A stretch of 64,000 bases of DNA from CAWJNF01 sp963844235. Lineage in GTDB: Bacteria > Actinomycetota > Thermoleophilia > Gaiellales > Gaiellaceae. Below are positions 48,401 through 56,837 of the stretch, in pieces. The notes under the pieces were generated by a model that saw only the letters and a list, made by a program, of their open reading frames with translations, made no database searches and had not been told where the DNA came from. Numbering within the stretch: the first letter of the stretch is position 1; every line of letters starts with the position of its first letter. The translations under genes and the position numbers were made by a program. The stretch lies in NCBI GenBank assembly GCA_963844235.1, contig CAWJNF010000005.1, forward strand, positions 682,001 to 746,000, written 5' to 3'.

Positions 48401-48868
48401 CTAGGCCGGCGCCTCGACCGGAGCCACGCTGGGCGGCGCGGGCCCGTCGAGCCATGGCCCTCCAGCCCGCTCGGCCAGATCCGCGAACGTCGTCCGTTGC
48501 AGGATCTGAATCGTCGCGTCCCGTACGTCCTGCCACACGAAGCGCAACGAGCAGTCCACGGTCATCGGGCACGGCTCGGGCTCGTGGCGCGTCGCACAGC
48601 CGATCGGCGCGAGCTGTCCCTGGAACAGGCGCACGACCCGCTCGAGGGTGATGTCTGCAGGTGGATGGTTGAGCCGGTAACCGCCGCTCTGCCCTCGTTC
48701 GGAGCGCACGAGCCCGGCGTTGCGCATGACCGGCATGACCTGCTCGAGCACGGAGGGGGGAACGGCCGTGCGCCGTCCGATCTCGTCGATCTTGAGCGGC
48801 CCGCCTTCCGCCAGGCACAGGGCGAGGATTGCACGGGTCGCGTAATCGGTCCGGCGGGAGATCCACAT
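48401..48868 (-). CDS. Rrf2-family transcriptional regulator
   Basis: 155 residues. The N-terminal winged helix-turn-helix starts MWISRRTDYATRAILALCLA and has RRTAVPPSVLEQVMPVMRNA with the wing RGQSGGYRLNHPPADITL. Three Cys in IGCATRHEPEPCPMTVDC fit an Fe-S-sensing site as in IscR/NsrR/RsrR. It is divergent from the sulfate transporter operon, so it likely controls sulfur or cysteine supply (CymR-like role). Its start lies 7 nt before the MetE-like stop region on the same strand, possibly cotranscribed with it. Confidence 0.92.
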   Translation of the reverse strand: MWISRRTDYATRAILALCLAEGGPLKIDEIGRRTAVPPSVLEQVMPVMRNAGLVRSERGQSGGYRLNHPPADITLERVVRLFQGQLAPIGCATRHEPEPCPMTVDCSLRFVWQDVRDATIQILQRTTFADLAERAGGPWLDGPAPPSVAPVEAPA

Positions 48869-48893
48869 CGAGCCGCTCCTTCCTCGGTTCGCC

Positions 48894-48999
48894 CTTGACG
48901 TTACCGGTCGCTTCGTCTACCTTCCGACCCGGCCAGTTATCTTCATCAAGTCCTACATGTTTTGTCGGGATTATGATACAGTAGAATGAAAGGAGAGAG
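48894..48999 (+). promoter_or_regulatory. Divergent regulatory gap with AT-rich segment, promoter of the sulfate transporter
   Basis: 131 bp between the Rrf2 gene and the transporter. TTGACG (48894-48899) followed at 17 bp by TACCTT is a candidate promoter. The stretch 48936-48989 is strikingly AT-rich for this genome and contains ATTATGATACAGTAGAAT, a partly symmetrical 18-mer that could be the Rrf2 operator or a second -10 region. AAGGAGAGAG (48990-48999) is the ribosome-binding site. Confidence 0.5.
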
Positions 49000-49009
49000 A
49001 TGAAGAGAC

Positions 49010-50054
49010 GTGGAACGCTTGTCAGTACTGCTTGCCCTACTGGGTCTTGCGACGATGCTCGCGGCGGGTGCGGTGGCGGCTCCGGAGGTCCGATGCCCAG
49101 GCGGCTGATCCCGCCGCGGAGCCCGCCGGTGAGCCGAGCTCCGAACGGCGGACGCTCAGCCTCGTGGCCTACTCGACGCCGCGCGAGGTCTACGAGGAGC
49201 TGATCCCGCGTTCCAGGACACCGACGCCGGGAGCGGCGTCGAGTTCGAGCAGTCGTACGCCGCCTCGGGCGAGCAGAGCCGCGCCGTCGAGGCCGGCCTG
49301 CCAGCCGACTACGTCGCCTTCTCCCTGGAGCCGGACGTGACCCGCCTCGTCGATGCCGGGCTCGTCGCGCCCGACTGGGCCACGGCCGCGAAGTACGACG
49401 GCATGGTCTCGAACTCGGTTGTCGTCTTCGTCGTTCGCGAGGGCAACCCGAAGGACGTTCAGACCTGGGACGACCTCATCACCGGCGAGGTCGAGGTCGT
49501 GACGCCGAATCCGTTCACGTCCGGCGGCGCCCAGTGGAACCTCATGGCCGCGTACGGCGCTCAGCTCGAGCTCGGCAAGACCGAGGACGAGGCGATCGAG
49601 TACCTGCGCCAGCTGCTGACGAACACGCCGGTGCAGGACAAGAGCGCACGTGAGGCATTGCAGACGTTCTCTGCCGGGAAGGGCGACGTCCTGCTCGCCT
49701 ACGAGAACGAGGCGATCTTCGCCCAGAACGCCGGGCAGCCGATCGAGTACGTCGTTCCCGACCAGACGATCCTGATCGAGAACCCCGCCGCGGTGACCGT
49801 CGACGCGGCGCCGGCGGCAGCCGCCTGGCTCGAGTTCGTCCAGTCGCCGGACGCCCAGCGCGTCTTCGGCGAGAAGGGCTATCGCCCCGTCGACCCGGAC
49901 GTGGCGGCCGAGTTCGACTATCCCGCAGCCGCCCAACCTGTTCACGATCGCCGACCTCGGCGGCTGGCCGGACGTCCGCTCGAAGTTCTTCGACCGCGAG
50001 AACGGCATCGTCGCCCTGATCGAGCAGGAGCTCGGGGTTTCGACCGACGGGTAG
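49010..50054 (+). pseudogene. Sulfate ABC transporter substrate-binding protein (Sbp/CysP), broken by indels
   Basis: From GTG 49010 the signal peptide reads ERLSVLLALLGLATMLAAGA. The frame then changes near 49,090, 49,209 and 49,924, each within a C or G run; between these the protein is perfectly conserved: SLVAYSTPREVYEELIP, FQDTDAGSGVEFEQSYAASG, SNSVVVFVVREGNPK, TPNPFTSGGAQWNLMAAYG, and the end IADLGGWPDVRSKFFD. Repaired it is about 345 residues. The clean codon usage between the breaks suggests sequencing indels rather than decay. It heads the sulfate operon, which would need it. Confidence 0.85.
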
Positions 50055-50060
50055 CGCGAG

Positions 50061-50891
50061 ATGAGCAGCCAGACAGCAACCGAGTCCCTGGTGACCCCGG
50101 CGCGGGGGAGACCCCGCGCCGGGATGCTCACGCTCGGGGTCTCGACGATCTATCTCAGCGTCATCGTCCTGATCCCGATCGCCGCCGTCGTCGCGAAGGC
50201 GTTCGAGGGCGGCTGGGGCAGCTTCTGGCAGGAGGTCACGCGGCCCGAGGCGGTCGCGACCTTGAAGCTGACGTTCGCCGCCTCGCTCATCGTCGTCGCG
50301 ATCAACGCGGTCAGCGGGACGCTGATCGCGTGGGTGCTCGTGCGGGACTCCTTCCGCGGCAAGAGCGTCGTCAACGCCATCATCGATCTCCCCTTCGCGC
50401 TGCCGACGATCGTCGCCGGGCTCACGCTGATCGCGTGCTACGGGCCGCAGAGCCCGTTCGGCGTGAACGTCGCCTTCACCCAGGTAGCGATCGTGCTCGC
50501 CTTGCTCTTCGTGACGCTCCCGTTCGTCGTACGCGCGGTCCAGCCCGTCTTGCTCGAGCTCGACCGCGAGATGGAGGAGGCCTCCGCTTCGCTCGGCGCC
50601 AGCCCGGTGACCACGTTTCGGCGAGTGATCCTGCCGAACCTGACGCCCGCGATCCTGTCGGGCTGCGCGCTGGGCTTCGGGCGCGCGATCGGAGAGTTCG
50701 GGGCCGTCATCCTCATCTCCGGCAACATCCCCTTCGAGACCGAGGTCACCTCCTGGTACATCTTCGAGCTCATCGAGGGTGACGCGGCGCAGGCCGCGGC
50801 CGCCGTCTCCGTCGTGCTCCTCGCCTGCTCGTTCGCCGTGCTCGCCGGCGCGGACCTGCTCGAGCGCCGGACGCGGAGGCACGACGGATGA
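50061..50891 (+). CDS. cysT: Sulfate ABC transporter permease CysT
   Basis: 276 residues, six predicted helices. Family stretches: IAWVLVRDSFRGKSVVNAII, DLPFALPTIVAGLTL, the EAA loop EEASASLGASPVTTFRRVIL and FGRAIGEFGAVILISGNIP. It starts 6 nt after the binding-protein stop and overlaps cysW by 4 nt. Imports sulfate or thiosulfate together with CysW, CysA and the binding protein. Confidence 0.94.
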   Translation: MSSQTATESLVTPARGRPRAGMLTLGVSTIYLSVIVLIPIAAVVAKAFEGGWGSFWQEVTRPEAVATLKLTFAASLIVVAINAVSGTLIAWVLVRDSFRGKSVVNAIIDLPFALPTIVAGLTLIACYGPQSPFGVNVAFTQVAIVLALLFVTLPFVVRAVQPVLLELDREMEEASASLGASPVTTFRRVILPNLTPAILSGCALGFGRAIGEFGAVILISGNIPFETEVTSWYIFELIEGDAAQAAAAVSVVLLACSFAVLAGADLLERRTRRHDG

Positions 50892-51718
50892 GGCGCTACG
50901 GGCTCCGCACCGCGGCTCTCGGCTATCTCCTGCTGCTGCTCGCGATCCCGGTCGGGATGGTGTTCTACCGCATGTTCGAGGACGGTCTCAGCCCGATCTG
51001 GGAGGAGCTCACGAGCCCTGCGTTCACGCACGCCCTCCAGGTGACCCTGATCATCGTCGCGATCGTGGTGCCGGCCAACACCATCTTCGGGGTGTTGTGC
51101 GCTCTCGCGATCGTGCGCCGCGGCTCCGGGCGGGGCAACTGGCTGCTCAACACGGTGATCGGGCTCCCGCTCGCGCTCTCGCCCGTGGTCGTCGGCCTGG
51201 CGCTGATCCTCGTCTACGGGAAGAACGGCTGGGTCGGCGGCTGGTTCCTCGACAACGGCGTTCGTGTCATCTTCTCGCTGCCCGGGATGGTGCTCGCAAC
51301 CATCTTCGTCTCGCTTCCGTTCGTCGTCCGCGAGGTCGTGCCCGTGCTGCGGGAGGTCGGAACCGACCAGGAAGAAGCCGCCTGGACGCTTGGTGCGTCC
51401 CGCACCGCCACGTTCTGGCGCATCACGCTCCCGGCGATCCGCTGGGGCGTCGCCTACGGAATCGTCCTCACGACCGCCCGCGCGCTCGGCGAGTACGGGG
51501 CAGTGGCCGTCGTCTCCGGCCGGATCGCCGGATCGACCGAGACCCTCACGCTGCACATCGACGAACGCTGGCTCGCCTTCGACCAGACCGCCGTCTACAC
51601 GACCGCGGTCGTCCTGGCCGTGCTCGCCGTCGTCACGCTCATCGCGATGAACCTCCTCGGTAGAAAGGAACGGCTGCGTGGCAATCACGATCCAGCAGGC
51701 GACCAAGCGCTTCGGTAG
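50888..51718 (+). CDS. cysW: Sulfate ABC transporter permease CysW
   Basis: 276 residues, six predicted helices. VIGLPLALSPVVVGLALILV, the EAA loop EEAAWTLGASRTATFWRITL and TTARALGEYGAVAVVSGRI identify it as the CysT partner. The 3' end overlaps the cysA start by 41 nt, so its last 14 residues are coded in an overlap. Confidence 0.94.
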   Translation: MRRYGLRTAALGYLLLLLAIPVGMVFYRMFEDGLSPIWEELTSPAFTHALQVTLIIVAIVVPANTIFGVLCALAIVRRGSGRGNWLLNTVIGLPLALSPVVVGLALILVYGKNGWVGGWFLDNGVRVIFSLPGMVLATIFVSLPFVVREVVPVLREVGTDQEEAAWTLGASRTATFWRITLPAIRWGVAYGIVLTTARALGEYGAVAVVSGRIAGSTETLTLHIDERWLAFDQTAVYTTAVVLAVLAVVTLIAMNLLGRKERLRGNHDPAGDQALR

Positions 51719-52670
51719 CTTCGTCGCTCTAAACAACGTATCGCTCGCGATCCCGAGCGGGTCGTTGACCGCGCTCCTCGGCCCGAGCGGGAGCGGCAAG
51801 TCGACGCTCCTCCGGGTGATCGCCGGCCTCGAGCAGCCCGACGAGGGCCGTGTCGAGATCCTCGGCGAGGACGCCACGAACATGGCTCCGCAGAAGCGCG
51901 GCGTCGGCATGGTGTTCCAGCACTACGCGGCGTTCAAGCACATGACGGTGTTCCAGAACGTCGCGTTCGGGCTCACCATCCGCAAGCGTCCGAAGGGCGA
52001 GGTGCGCGCCCGGGTGCACGAGCTGCTCTCGCTCGTGCAGCTGGAGGGTCTTGCCGAGCGCTACCCGTCCCAGCTCTCCGGCGGCCAGCGGCAGCGTATG
52101 GCGCTCGCCCGCGCGCTCGCCATCGAGCCGAAGGTCCTCCTGCTCGACGAGCCCTTCGGTGCGCTCGACGCCCGCGTCCGCAAGGAGCTGCGAACATGGC
52201 TGCGCCGCCTCCACGACGACGTCCACGTGACGACGGTCCTCGTCACGCACGACCAGGAGGAGGCCATGGAGGTCGCCGACCGCGTGGTGCTGATGAACGC
52301 GGGCCAGATCGAGCAGATCGGCAAGCCGCGCGACCTCTACGAGCATCCCGCCAACGAGTTCGTCATGAGCTTCGTCGGGCCGGTGAACCGGCTCGGCGAC
52401 GGGTTCGTCCGGCCGCACGACATCGAGGTCCGCCTGGAGCCCAACGGGTCCACCACACGCGCAGCGGTCGAGCGCGTCGTCCACCTCGGCTTCGAGGTCA
52501 GGATCGAGCTCGCGCTCGTCGGCGGCGAGCGCCTGTGGGCCCAGGTGACCCGCGACCAGGCGGATGACCTCGCACTCGCCAGCGGCAGCGTCGTGTTCGT
52601 GCGCCCGAGCCACACCCGCGTGTTCGACGGGGCCCCGGCCTCGGCCCAGGGGGCCTTGGCTCAGGTCTGA
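51678..52670 (+). CDS. cysA: Sulfate ABC transporter ATP-binding protein CysA
   Basis: 330 residues. Walker A GPSGSGKST (about 36), Q-loop VFQHYAAFKHMTVFQN, signature LSGGQRQRMALARAL (about 134), Walker B VLLLDEPFGALDARVRKEL and the switch His in VLVTHDQEEAME. A C-terminal TOBE-like domain follows from about 240. GTG 51678 with GAAAGGA upstream. The coupling with cysTW and the Rrf2 regulator shows sulfate rather than another anion. Confidence 0.94.
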   Translation: MAITIQQATKRFGSFVALNNVSLAIPSGSLTALLGPSGSGKSTLLRVIAGLEQPDEGRVEILGEDATNMAPQKRGVGMVFQHYAAFKHMTVFQNVAFGLTIRKRPKGEVRARVHELLSLVQLEGLAERYPSQLSGGQRQRMALARALAIEPKVLLLDEPFGALDARVRKELRTWLRRLHDDVHVTTVLVTHDQEEAMEVADRVVLMNAGQIEQIGKPRDLYEHPANEFVMSFVGPVNRLGDGFVRPHDIEVRLEPNGSTTRAAVERVVHLGFEVRIELALVGGERLWAQVTRDQADDLALASGSVVFVRPSHTRVFDGAPASAQGALAQV

Positions 52671-52740
52671 GGGTTCGAACCCGGCCTGCGGGGGAACCTG
52701 TAGCGCGACGGTGCGCAAGAAACACCGATCTCCCGCGCTG

Positions 52741-52746
52741 TAGCAT
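52741..52746 (+). promoter_or_regulatory. -10 box (TAGCAT) of the ATP-grasp gene
   Basis: TAGCAT 23 nt before the ATG at 52770, with GGAAGG as the ribosome-binding site. It suggests the ATP-grasp gene has its own promoter after cysA. Confidence 0.4.
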
Positions 52747-52769
52747 TCCAGGAGCACTCGGAAGGCCTG

Positions 52770-53948
52770 ATGAAGGACATCCTCGTCGTCTGCCCGCAAG
52801 AGCGGGACGTGCGAGCAATCCGGGCGGCCGGTCTGGACGAGCGCTTCCGGATCCACTACGCGGGCGCCGATCTCGACGCGAGCGACGAGTTCGACCCGGT
52901 GCGGTTCCTCGACGAGTGCGACGGGCTGCCGGCCGACGGCGTCGTCGGCACCAAGGATCGCTCGTCCCTGCTCGCGGCGCTGGTCGCGGAACGGCGAGGC
53001 CTGCCGGGCCCGACGCCGCGCGCGCTCATCGCCTGTCAGTTCAAGCCGACTGCGCGCGCACTGCAGCGTGCGACTGTGCCGTCCGCGACGCCGCGCTTCG
53101 CGCTGCTCGACGGCCGGCCGCCCTTCGGGCCACCGTTCTTCGTGAAGCCGGTCGTCGGCCGTCTCTCCCAGCGCGTGCGTCGTATCGACGATCCGCTCGA
53201 GATCGAGCAGCTCGAGGAGGTCGACGCCTACATGACGGGATATGCGCGGATCGCCGCGCTGGCCGGTCTCCATCCGGACGCCGTGCGCGGCTTCCTGGCG
53301 GAGGAGCTGCTCGAGGGCGACGAGGCCACGCTCGAGGGCTACGTCTTCGACGGGCAGGTGACGACGATCGGCATCACGGACTCCGTCAAGTACGAGGGCA
53401 CGAACAGCTTCGAGCGCTTCGAATACCCGTCCGCGCTGGCACCCGAGAGAAAGGCCGAGCTCACAGAGGTCGCCGCGCGTGTCCTGCCGGCGCTCGGGTT
53501 CGACGGCAGCTTCTTCAATGTCGAGTTCTTCGTCCCGAGCGAAGGCCCGGCCCGGATCATCGAGGTCAATGCGCGCCTCGCCTCGCAATTCTGGCCGCTC
53601 GTGCAGGCGGTCAAGGGCCGGTCCACCTACGAGGCGATGTTCCGCCTCGCCTGCGGCGAGGATCCAGCCTGGTTTGACAGCGCGCCGCGCGGTGTCGCCC
53701 TCTCCTACTGCCTGCGCGTCTTCGAGGACGCATTCGTCGAGTCTGTCCCCCTGCCCGAGGACGGTCTGGAGCTGCTCGTGCGCCCTGGGCTCTACCTCTC
53801 GGAGCAGGGGACGAACGACACCAGCAGCTATCGCCTCTGCATCTTCCACGCCTGGGGGGAGACGCGCGAGGACGCGGTTGCGGAGGCCCGCGCCCGCGCC
53901 GCGTCGCTGTCCTTCGGGCTCCTGCCCGTCGCCGCCGGGGTCGCGTAG
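52770..53948 (+). CDS. ATP-grasp-domain protein (carboxylate-amine/thiol ligase), substrate unknown
   Basis: 392 residues. N-terminal pre-ATP-grasp fold (ILVVCPQERDVRAIRAAG, then a GTKDRSS turn), ATP-binding Lys in PPFFVKPVVGRLSQRV, EELLEGDEATLEGYVFDG and the Mg-binding FFNVEFFVPSEGPARIIEVN with NARLASQFW. These are true ATP-grasp metal and nucleotide residues, so it should ligate an acid to an amine. No partner enzyme identifies the product. The place next to sulfate import hints at a thiol or amino-acid product, but the own promoter weakens this. Confidence 0.87.
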   Translation: MKDILVVCPQERDVRAIRAAGLDERFRIHYAGADLDASDEFDPVRFLDECDGLPADGVVGTKDRSSLLAALVAERRGLPGPTPRALIACQFKPTARALQRATVPSATPRFALLDGRPPFGPPFFVKPVVGRLSQRVRRIDDPLEIEQLEEVDAYMTGYARIAALAGLHPDAVRGFLAEELLEGDEATLEGYVFDGQVTTIGITDSVKYEGTNSFERFEYPSALAPERKAELTEVAARVLPALGFDGSFFNVEFFVPSEGPARIIEVNARLASQFWPLVQAVKGRSTYEAMFRLACGEDPAWFDSAPRGVALSYCLRVFEDAFVESVPLPEDGLELLVRPGLYLSEQGTNDTSSYRLCIFHAWGETREDAVAEARARAASLSFGLLPVAAGVA

Positions 53949-53956
53949 CGAGCCGG

Positions 53957-53993
53957 CGGTGGCCGTCACCGCGCGGGGCGGTGACAGCCACCG
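53957..53993. terminator. Bidirectional terminator between the ATP-grasp gene and sod
   Basis: CGGTGGCCGTCACCG (53957-53971) pairs with CGGTGACAGCCACCG (53979-53993), 14 of 15 positions, around a 7-nt loop. It sits between convergent genes and can end both transcripts. Confidence 0.65.
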
Positions 53994-54015
53994 GTCGAAA
54001 GCAGGGCGCCGGCTG

Positions 54016-54624
<609 letters not shown>

Positions 54625-54709
54625 CGCGTGCTCCTTTCGCGTCTCACGTGGACATGCGAGGGAGCCTAGAGCATCGCCTTCTGCTCGCGCCCCGCGAGGG
54701 CGCCCGCGG

Positions 54710-55055
54710 CTAGAACGTAGCGCCGTACGGGCAGTTCCAGTACTCGAGCGTCCCCGCGGACGCCAATCGGCGTGCAGATGTCCGAGAGGTCCCGGCGCCC
54801 GTCGAGCTTGCCCTCCGTGCAGGCGCGCCACTCGCCGGTGTTGCCCTGCGGCGTCTGCACGATCGCGCAGCTCGACAGCAGGCCGATCCCTCGCAGGATC
54901 GCTCCCTGCTTGATGGCGATCATGAGGCCTATCGCGAGGCCTCCGACGATGATGATGCGAAGCAGCAAGCTGGGGCTCCGACGGGTCGCTTGACCCGTAT
55001 ATCGGCAGCGACGGCGCAGAACTCGATAGCCACTTGCCGTGCTCGGAGTGAGCAC
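54710..55055 (-). pseudogene. Small secreted/membrane-anchored protein, C-terminus frameshifted
   Basis: One N-terminal helix (LLLRIIIVGGLAIGLMIAIK) followed by SSCAIVQTPQGNTGEWRACT and KLDGRRDLSDICTPIGVRG. As written the frame runs on to 54666 with no family-like end (129 residues). Removing one base from the GGGG run (CCCC at 54752-54755 on the + strand) gives TLEYWNCPYGATF and a TAG at 54710-54712, the EYW-x-CP ending I would expect for this type of actinobacterial hypothetical. A TTG just before the helix is a plausible start; the range starts at 55055 conservatively. Function unknown. Confidence 0.6.
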
Positions 55056-55086
55056 GGGCGTCGCGCTGGCGAGATCGGCGCTCTGA

Positions 55087-55299
55087 TCAGGCGTCCGGTC
55101 GGGACCGCTCGCGCACCGGGAGCTTCTCCGCCCTTATGGCCTGAAGCTGCTCCCGGACCGTTCTCATGGGATCGACGATCCTCAGCACCCAGGCGACCGC
55201 AAGCGCACCGATCAGCGCGAGCGACAGTGGGCTCACGGGCCCCTGCAGCGCGAGATTCACCGCGAGGGCCACCGCGACGCCGAAGAGAAAGATCGCCAT
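55087..55299 (-). CDS. 70-residue membrane protein, paralogue 1
   Basis: Two hydrophobic segments (IFLFGVAVALAVNLAL and LSLALIGALAVAWVL) then RIVDPMRTVREQLQAIRAEK and an Arg-rich end (RERSRPDA). It is clearly paralogous to the gene at 55718-55930, over its full length. Function unknown. The ATG at 55299 is certain from the paralogue comparison. It ends shortly before the sod-side hypothetical gene. Confidence 0.7.
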   Translation of the reverse strand: MAIFLFGVAVALAVNLALQGPVSPLSLALIGALAVAWVLRIVDPMRTVREQLQAIRAEKLPVRERSRPDA

Positions 55300-55335
55300 A
55301 CGTCGCTTATTCCTTCGTCGACGCCCAGCGTAAAC

Positions 55336-55524
55336 CTACAAATTGTCTCTCCGACATCGGACGGACGGAAGACGCGATGCGAATTCGGTGAACGAGATCC
55401 CATTCGTCGCAGTCCCCCGACCGGCGTGCCGGAGGTAGGCAGCCACCAGGCGCGCGTCACCGGTCCGCTGAGGCAACCACGTTGCAGCGGTGTGGCGAAC
55501 GGTGTGGGCGGCGCTTCTCCTCAC
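55336..55524 (-). pseudogene. Tyrosine recombinase (phage integrase/XerC-like) remnant
   Basis: The 62 codons contain AHTVRHTAATWLPQRTGDAR followed by LVAAYLRHAGRGT. This matches the C-terminal catalytic box of tyrosine recombinases (H-x-L-R-H-T-x-A-T, G-D-x-x-x-V-x-x-x-L-G-H). His-x-x-Arg is kept, but the catalytic Tyr and all the N-terminal domains are missing. The last 20 codons are unrelated. A fossil of an integrated element; its right edge meets an L,D-transpeptidase fragment on the other strand. Confidence 0.65.
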
Positions 55525-55717
55525 CGCGTTCTCGCCGACCTTGACCGACTTCGGCGGAGGCCCTGGTCAGGTGGCGCTGCACGGTCGAGCCGGTGCGAGC
55601 CTGTCCGACCCGCTCGGGAGCGCGCGCTCACACGGCTGCATGCGTATCCCCAACCTCGGGGTGCGGCTTCTCGCAAGGGTCGCCCGCGAAGGCACCCCGG
55701 TCGAAGTCAGGCCTTAG
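55490..55717 (+). pseudogene. L,D-transpeptidase (YkuD) C-terminal fragment
   Basis: From about 55,520 the frame reads TAFSPTLTDFGGGPGQVALH, then SLSDPLGSARSHGCMRIPNL and LLARVAREGTPVEVRP. The HG and SHGCMR elements with the catalytic Cys are the YkuD active site, but the N-terminal two-thirds are missing and are replaced by integrase-remnant DNA. It ends one base before the convergent stop of the second 70-residue gene. Start codon shown is only the first in-frame GTG and is unlikely to be used. Confidence 0.65.
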
Positions 55718-55930
55718 TCAGGCGTCCGGTCGGGACCGCGCGCGCGGCGGGAGCTTCTCCGCCCTGGTGGCCAGCAGCTGCTCGCGAACCGCTCTCATGG
55801 GATCGATGACCCTCACCAGCCAGACGACTGCCAGCGCGCCGAGCAGCGCGAGCGACAGCGCGCTCACGGGCCCCAGCAGCACGAGGCTCAACGCGAGTGC
55901 CAGCGCCAGGCCTAGGAGAAAGATCGTCAT
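55718..55930 (-). CDS. 70-residue membrane protein, paralogue 2
   Basis: Same layout as the gene at 55087-55299: helices IFLLGLALALALSLVLL and LSLALLGALAVVWLV, then RVIDPMRAVREQLLATRAEK and RARSRPDA. DNA identity is visible over the last 100 bp as well. The two copies are direct repeats about 630 bp apart and flank the integrase and transpeptidase fragments. Function unknown. Confidence 0.7.
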   Translation of the reverse strand: MTIFLLGLALALALSLVLLGPVSALSLALLGALAVVWLVRVIDPMRAVREQLLATRAEKLPPRARSRPDA

Positions 55931-56054
55931 GCGTCGCCCGCCGCGTCGAATCGAGGTCGACCGATTGCCCCGCGGAAAACATGCGAGCGATGCCGCAGCA
56001 ACGATGGGAGCGTTCGATCGGTCAAGCTGGCTCTCCGTTGCTAGGAGATCAACG

Positions 56055-56193
56055 TAGCAAACCGGTCGGGACGCCGCGAATGGGAAGTCGTTGTCTCACG
56101 CCGCATGCGTCGCACTGCTTCGGACTCGTTCCGCGTCCGGCTTCCGATACGGCCCAACGGCACGGCAGGCTGGATCCGCGCCGTCAGGCCGTA
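56055..56193 (+). pseudogene. L,D-transpeptidase upstream-domain fragment
   Basis: In one frame this reads NRSGRREWEVVVSRRMRRTA, then SFRVRLPIRPNGTAGWIRAV and stops. VRLPIRPNGxxGWI is the stretch that precedes the catalytic domain in many actinobacterial L,D-transpeptidases. It is on the same strand as the C-terminal fragment at 55490-55717 but lies downstream of it, so the parts are out of order. The rest of 55931-56183 shows no gene. Confidence 0.5.
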
Positions 56194-56735
56194 GGCGCAC
56201 CGCTATCAGGCCTACGCGGCCGAAGCGTGTAGCTGAAGGAGATCAGGAAGTCGATGACGAGCACCAGGGTCCAGAGCCCGGCGATGTTGAGCAACGCCGC
56301 GGTGCGGTCTGTGTCGCCGACGAGCAGCATCCCGATGCCGAGTAGCGCTGTGCCGATGGCCCAGGCGACCAGGTGGCGAAGCCACTCTCGCCGCTGGTGC
56401 GCTGCATGTCGGCGGCCCGTGCGCGGAGGGCGCTCGGGCGACGGTCCGCCGGCAAAGCGATGAGCGAAGCGAACGTCGGCCCAGCCGATGATCCGCTGGC
56501 CCCAGGCGACCGAGACGCCGATGTAGACGGCCGCCAGCGCGTGGGGGAGGGCCGCCTCGCCCCCGCGGCGCAGGTCGACCGTCGTGGCGGTGAGCAGGGC
56601 GAGATCGACGACGGGCGTTGCGAGGAGCAGCGCCATGCCCAGCCGTCGTCCGTCGAGCAGGTACCGCGTCGCGAGGCCTGAGAGGAGAAGGAGCCAGAAG
56701 GCAATCTCGGCGGCGACGATGAGAGCGATCAGCAC
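56184..56735 (-). CDS. Multi-pass membrane protein, unknown
   Basis: 183 residues with about five helices: LIALIVAAEIAFWLLLLSGL at the N-terminus, MALLLATPVVDLALLTATTV, LAAVYIGVSVAWGQRII, then after a hydrophilic loop (RRHAAHQRREWLRHLVAW) two more. No family named. It lies downstream of the 76-residue membrane gene on the same strand, 102 bp apart, and is likely in the same TetR-controlled unit. Confidence 0.75.
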   Translation of the reverse strand: MLIALIVAAEIAFWLLLLSGLATRYLLDGRRLGMALLLATPVVDLALLTATTVDLRRGGEAALPHALAAVYIGVSVAWGQRIIGWADVRFAHRFAGGPSPERPPRTGRRHAAHQRREWLRHLVAWAIGTALLGIGMLLVGDTDRTAALLNIAGLWTLVLVIDFLISFSYTLRPRRPDSGAPTA

Positions 56736-56837
56736 TGGTGCCTCCTTCCGGGCAGGCCGGGCCGCGGCCCGGTCTGGCCGCGGCCCGGAGAACGTTCGCC
56801 GCCGGGCGAGGCGATCTGCCGACGGAGACTGTCGGCG

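Noticed and set aside
49337..50782. 481-codon frame running from the binding protein through cysT
   Set aside because: The first 200 codons are the true binding protein; after the indel near 49,924 the frame is a shadow of cysT.
52671..52692. GGGTTCGAACCC, resembling the T-arm of a tRNA
   Set aside because: The flanking bases do not extend the T-stem, no anticodon arm or acceptor stem can be folded, and the upstream side is the end of cysA.
53957..53993. Possible operator dyad for sod
   Set aside because: It lies at the 3' ends of two convergent genes, far from the sod start, so it is best read as a terminator.
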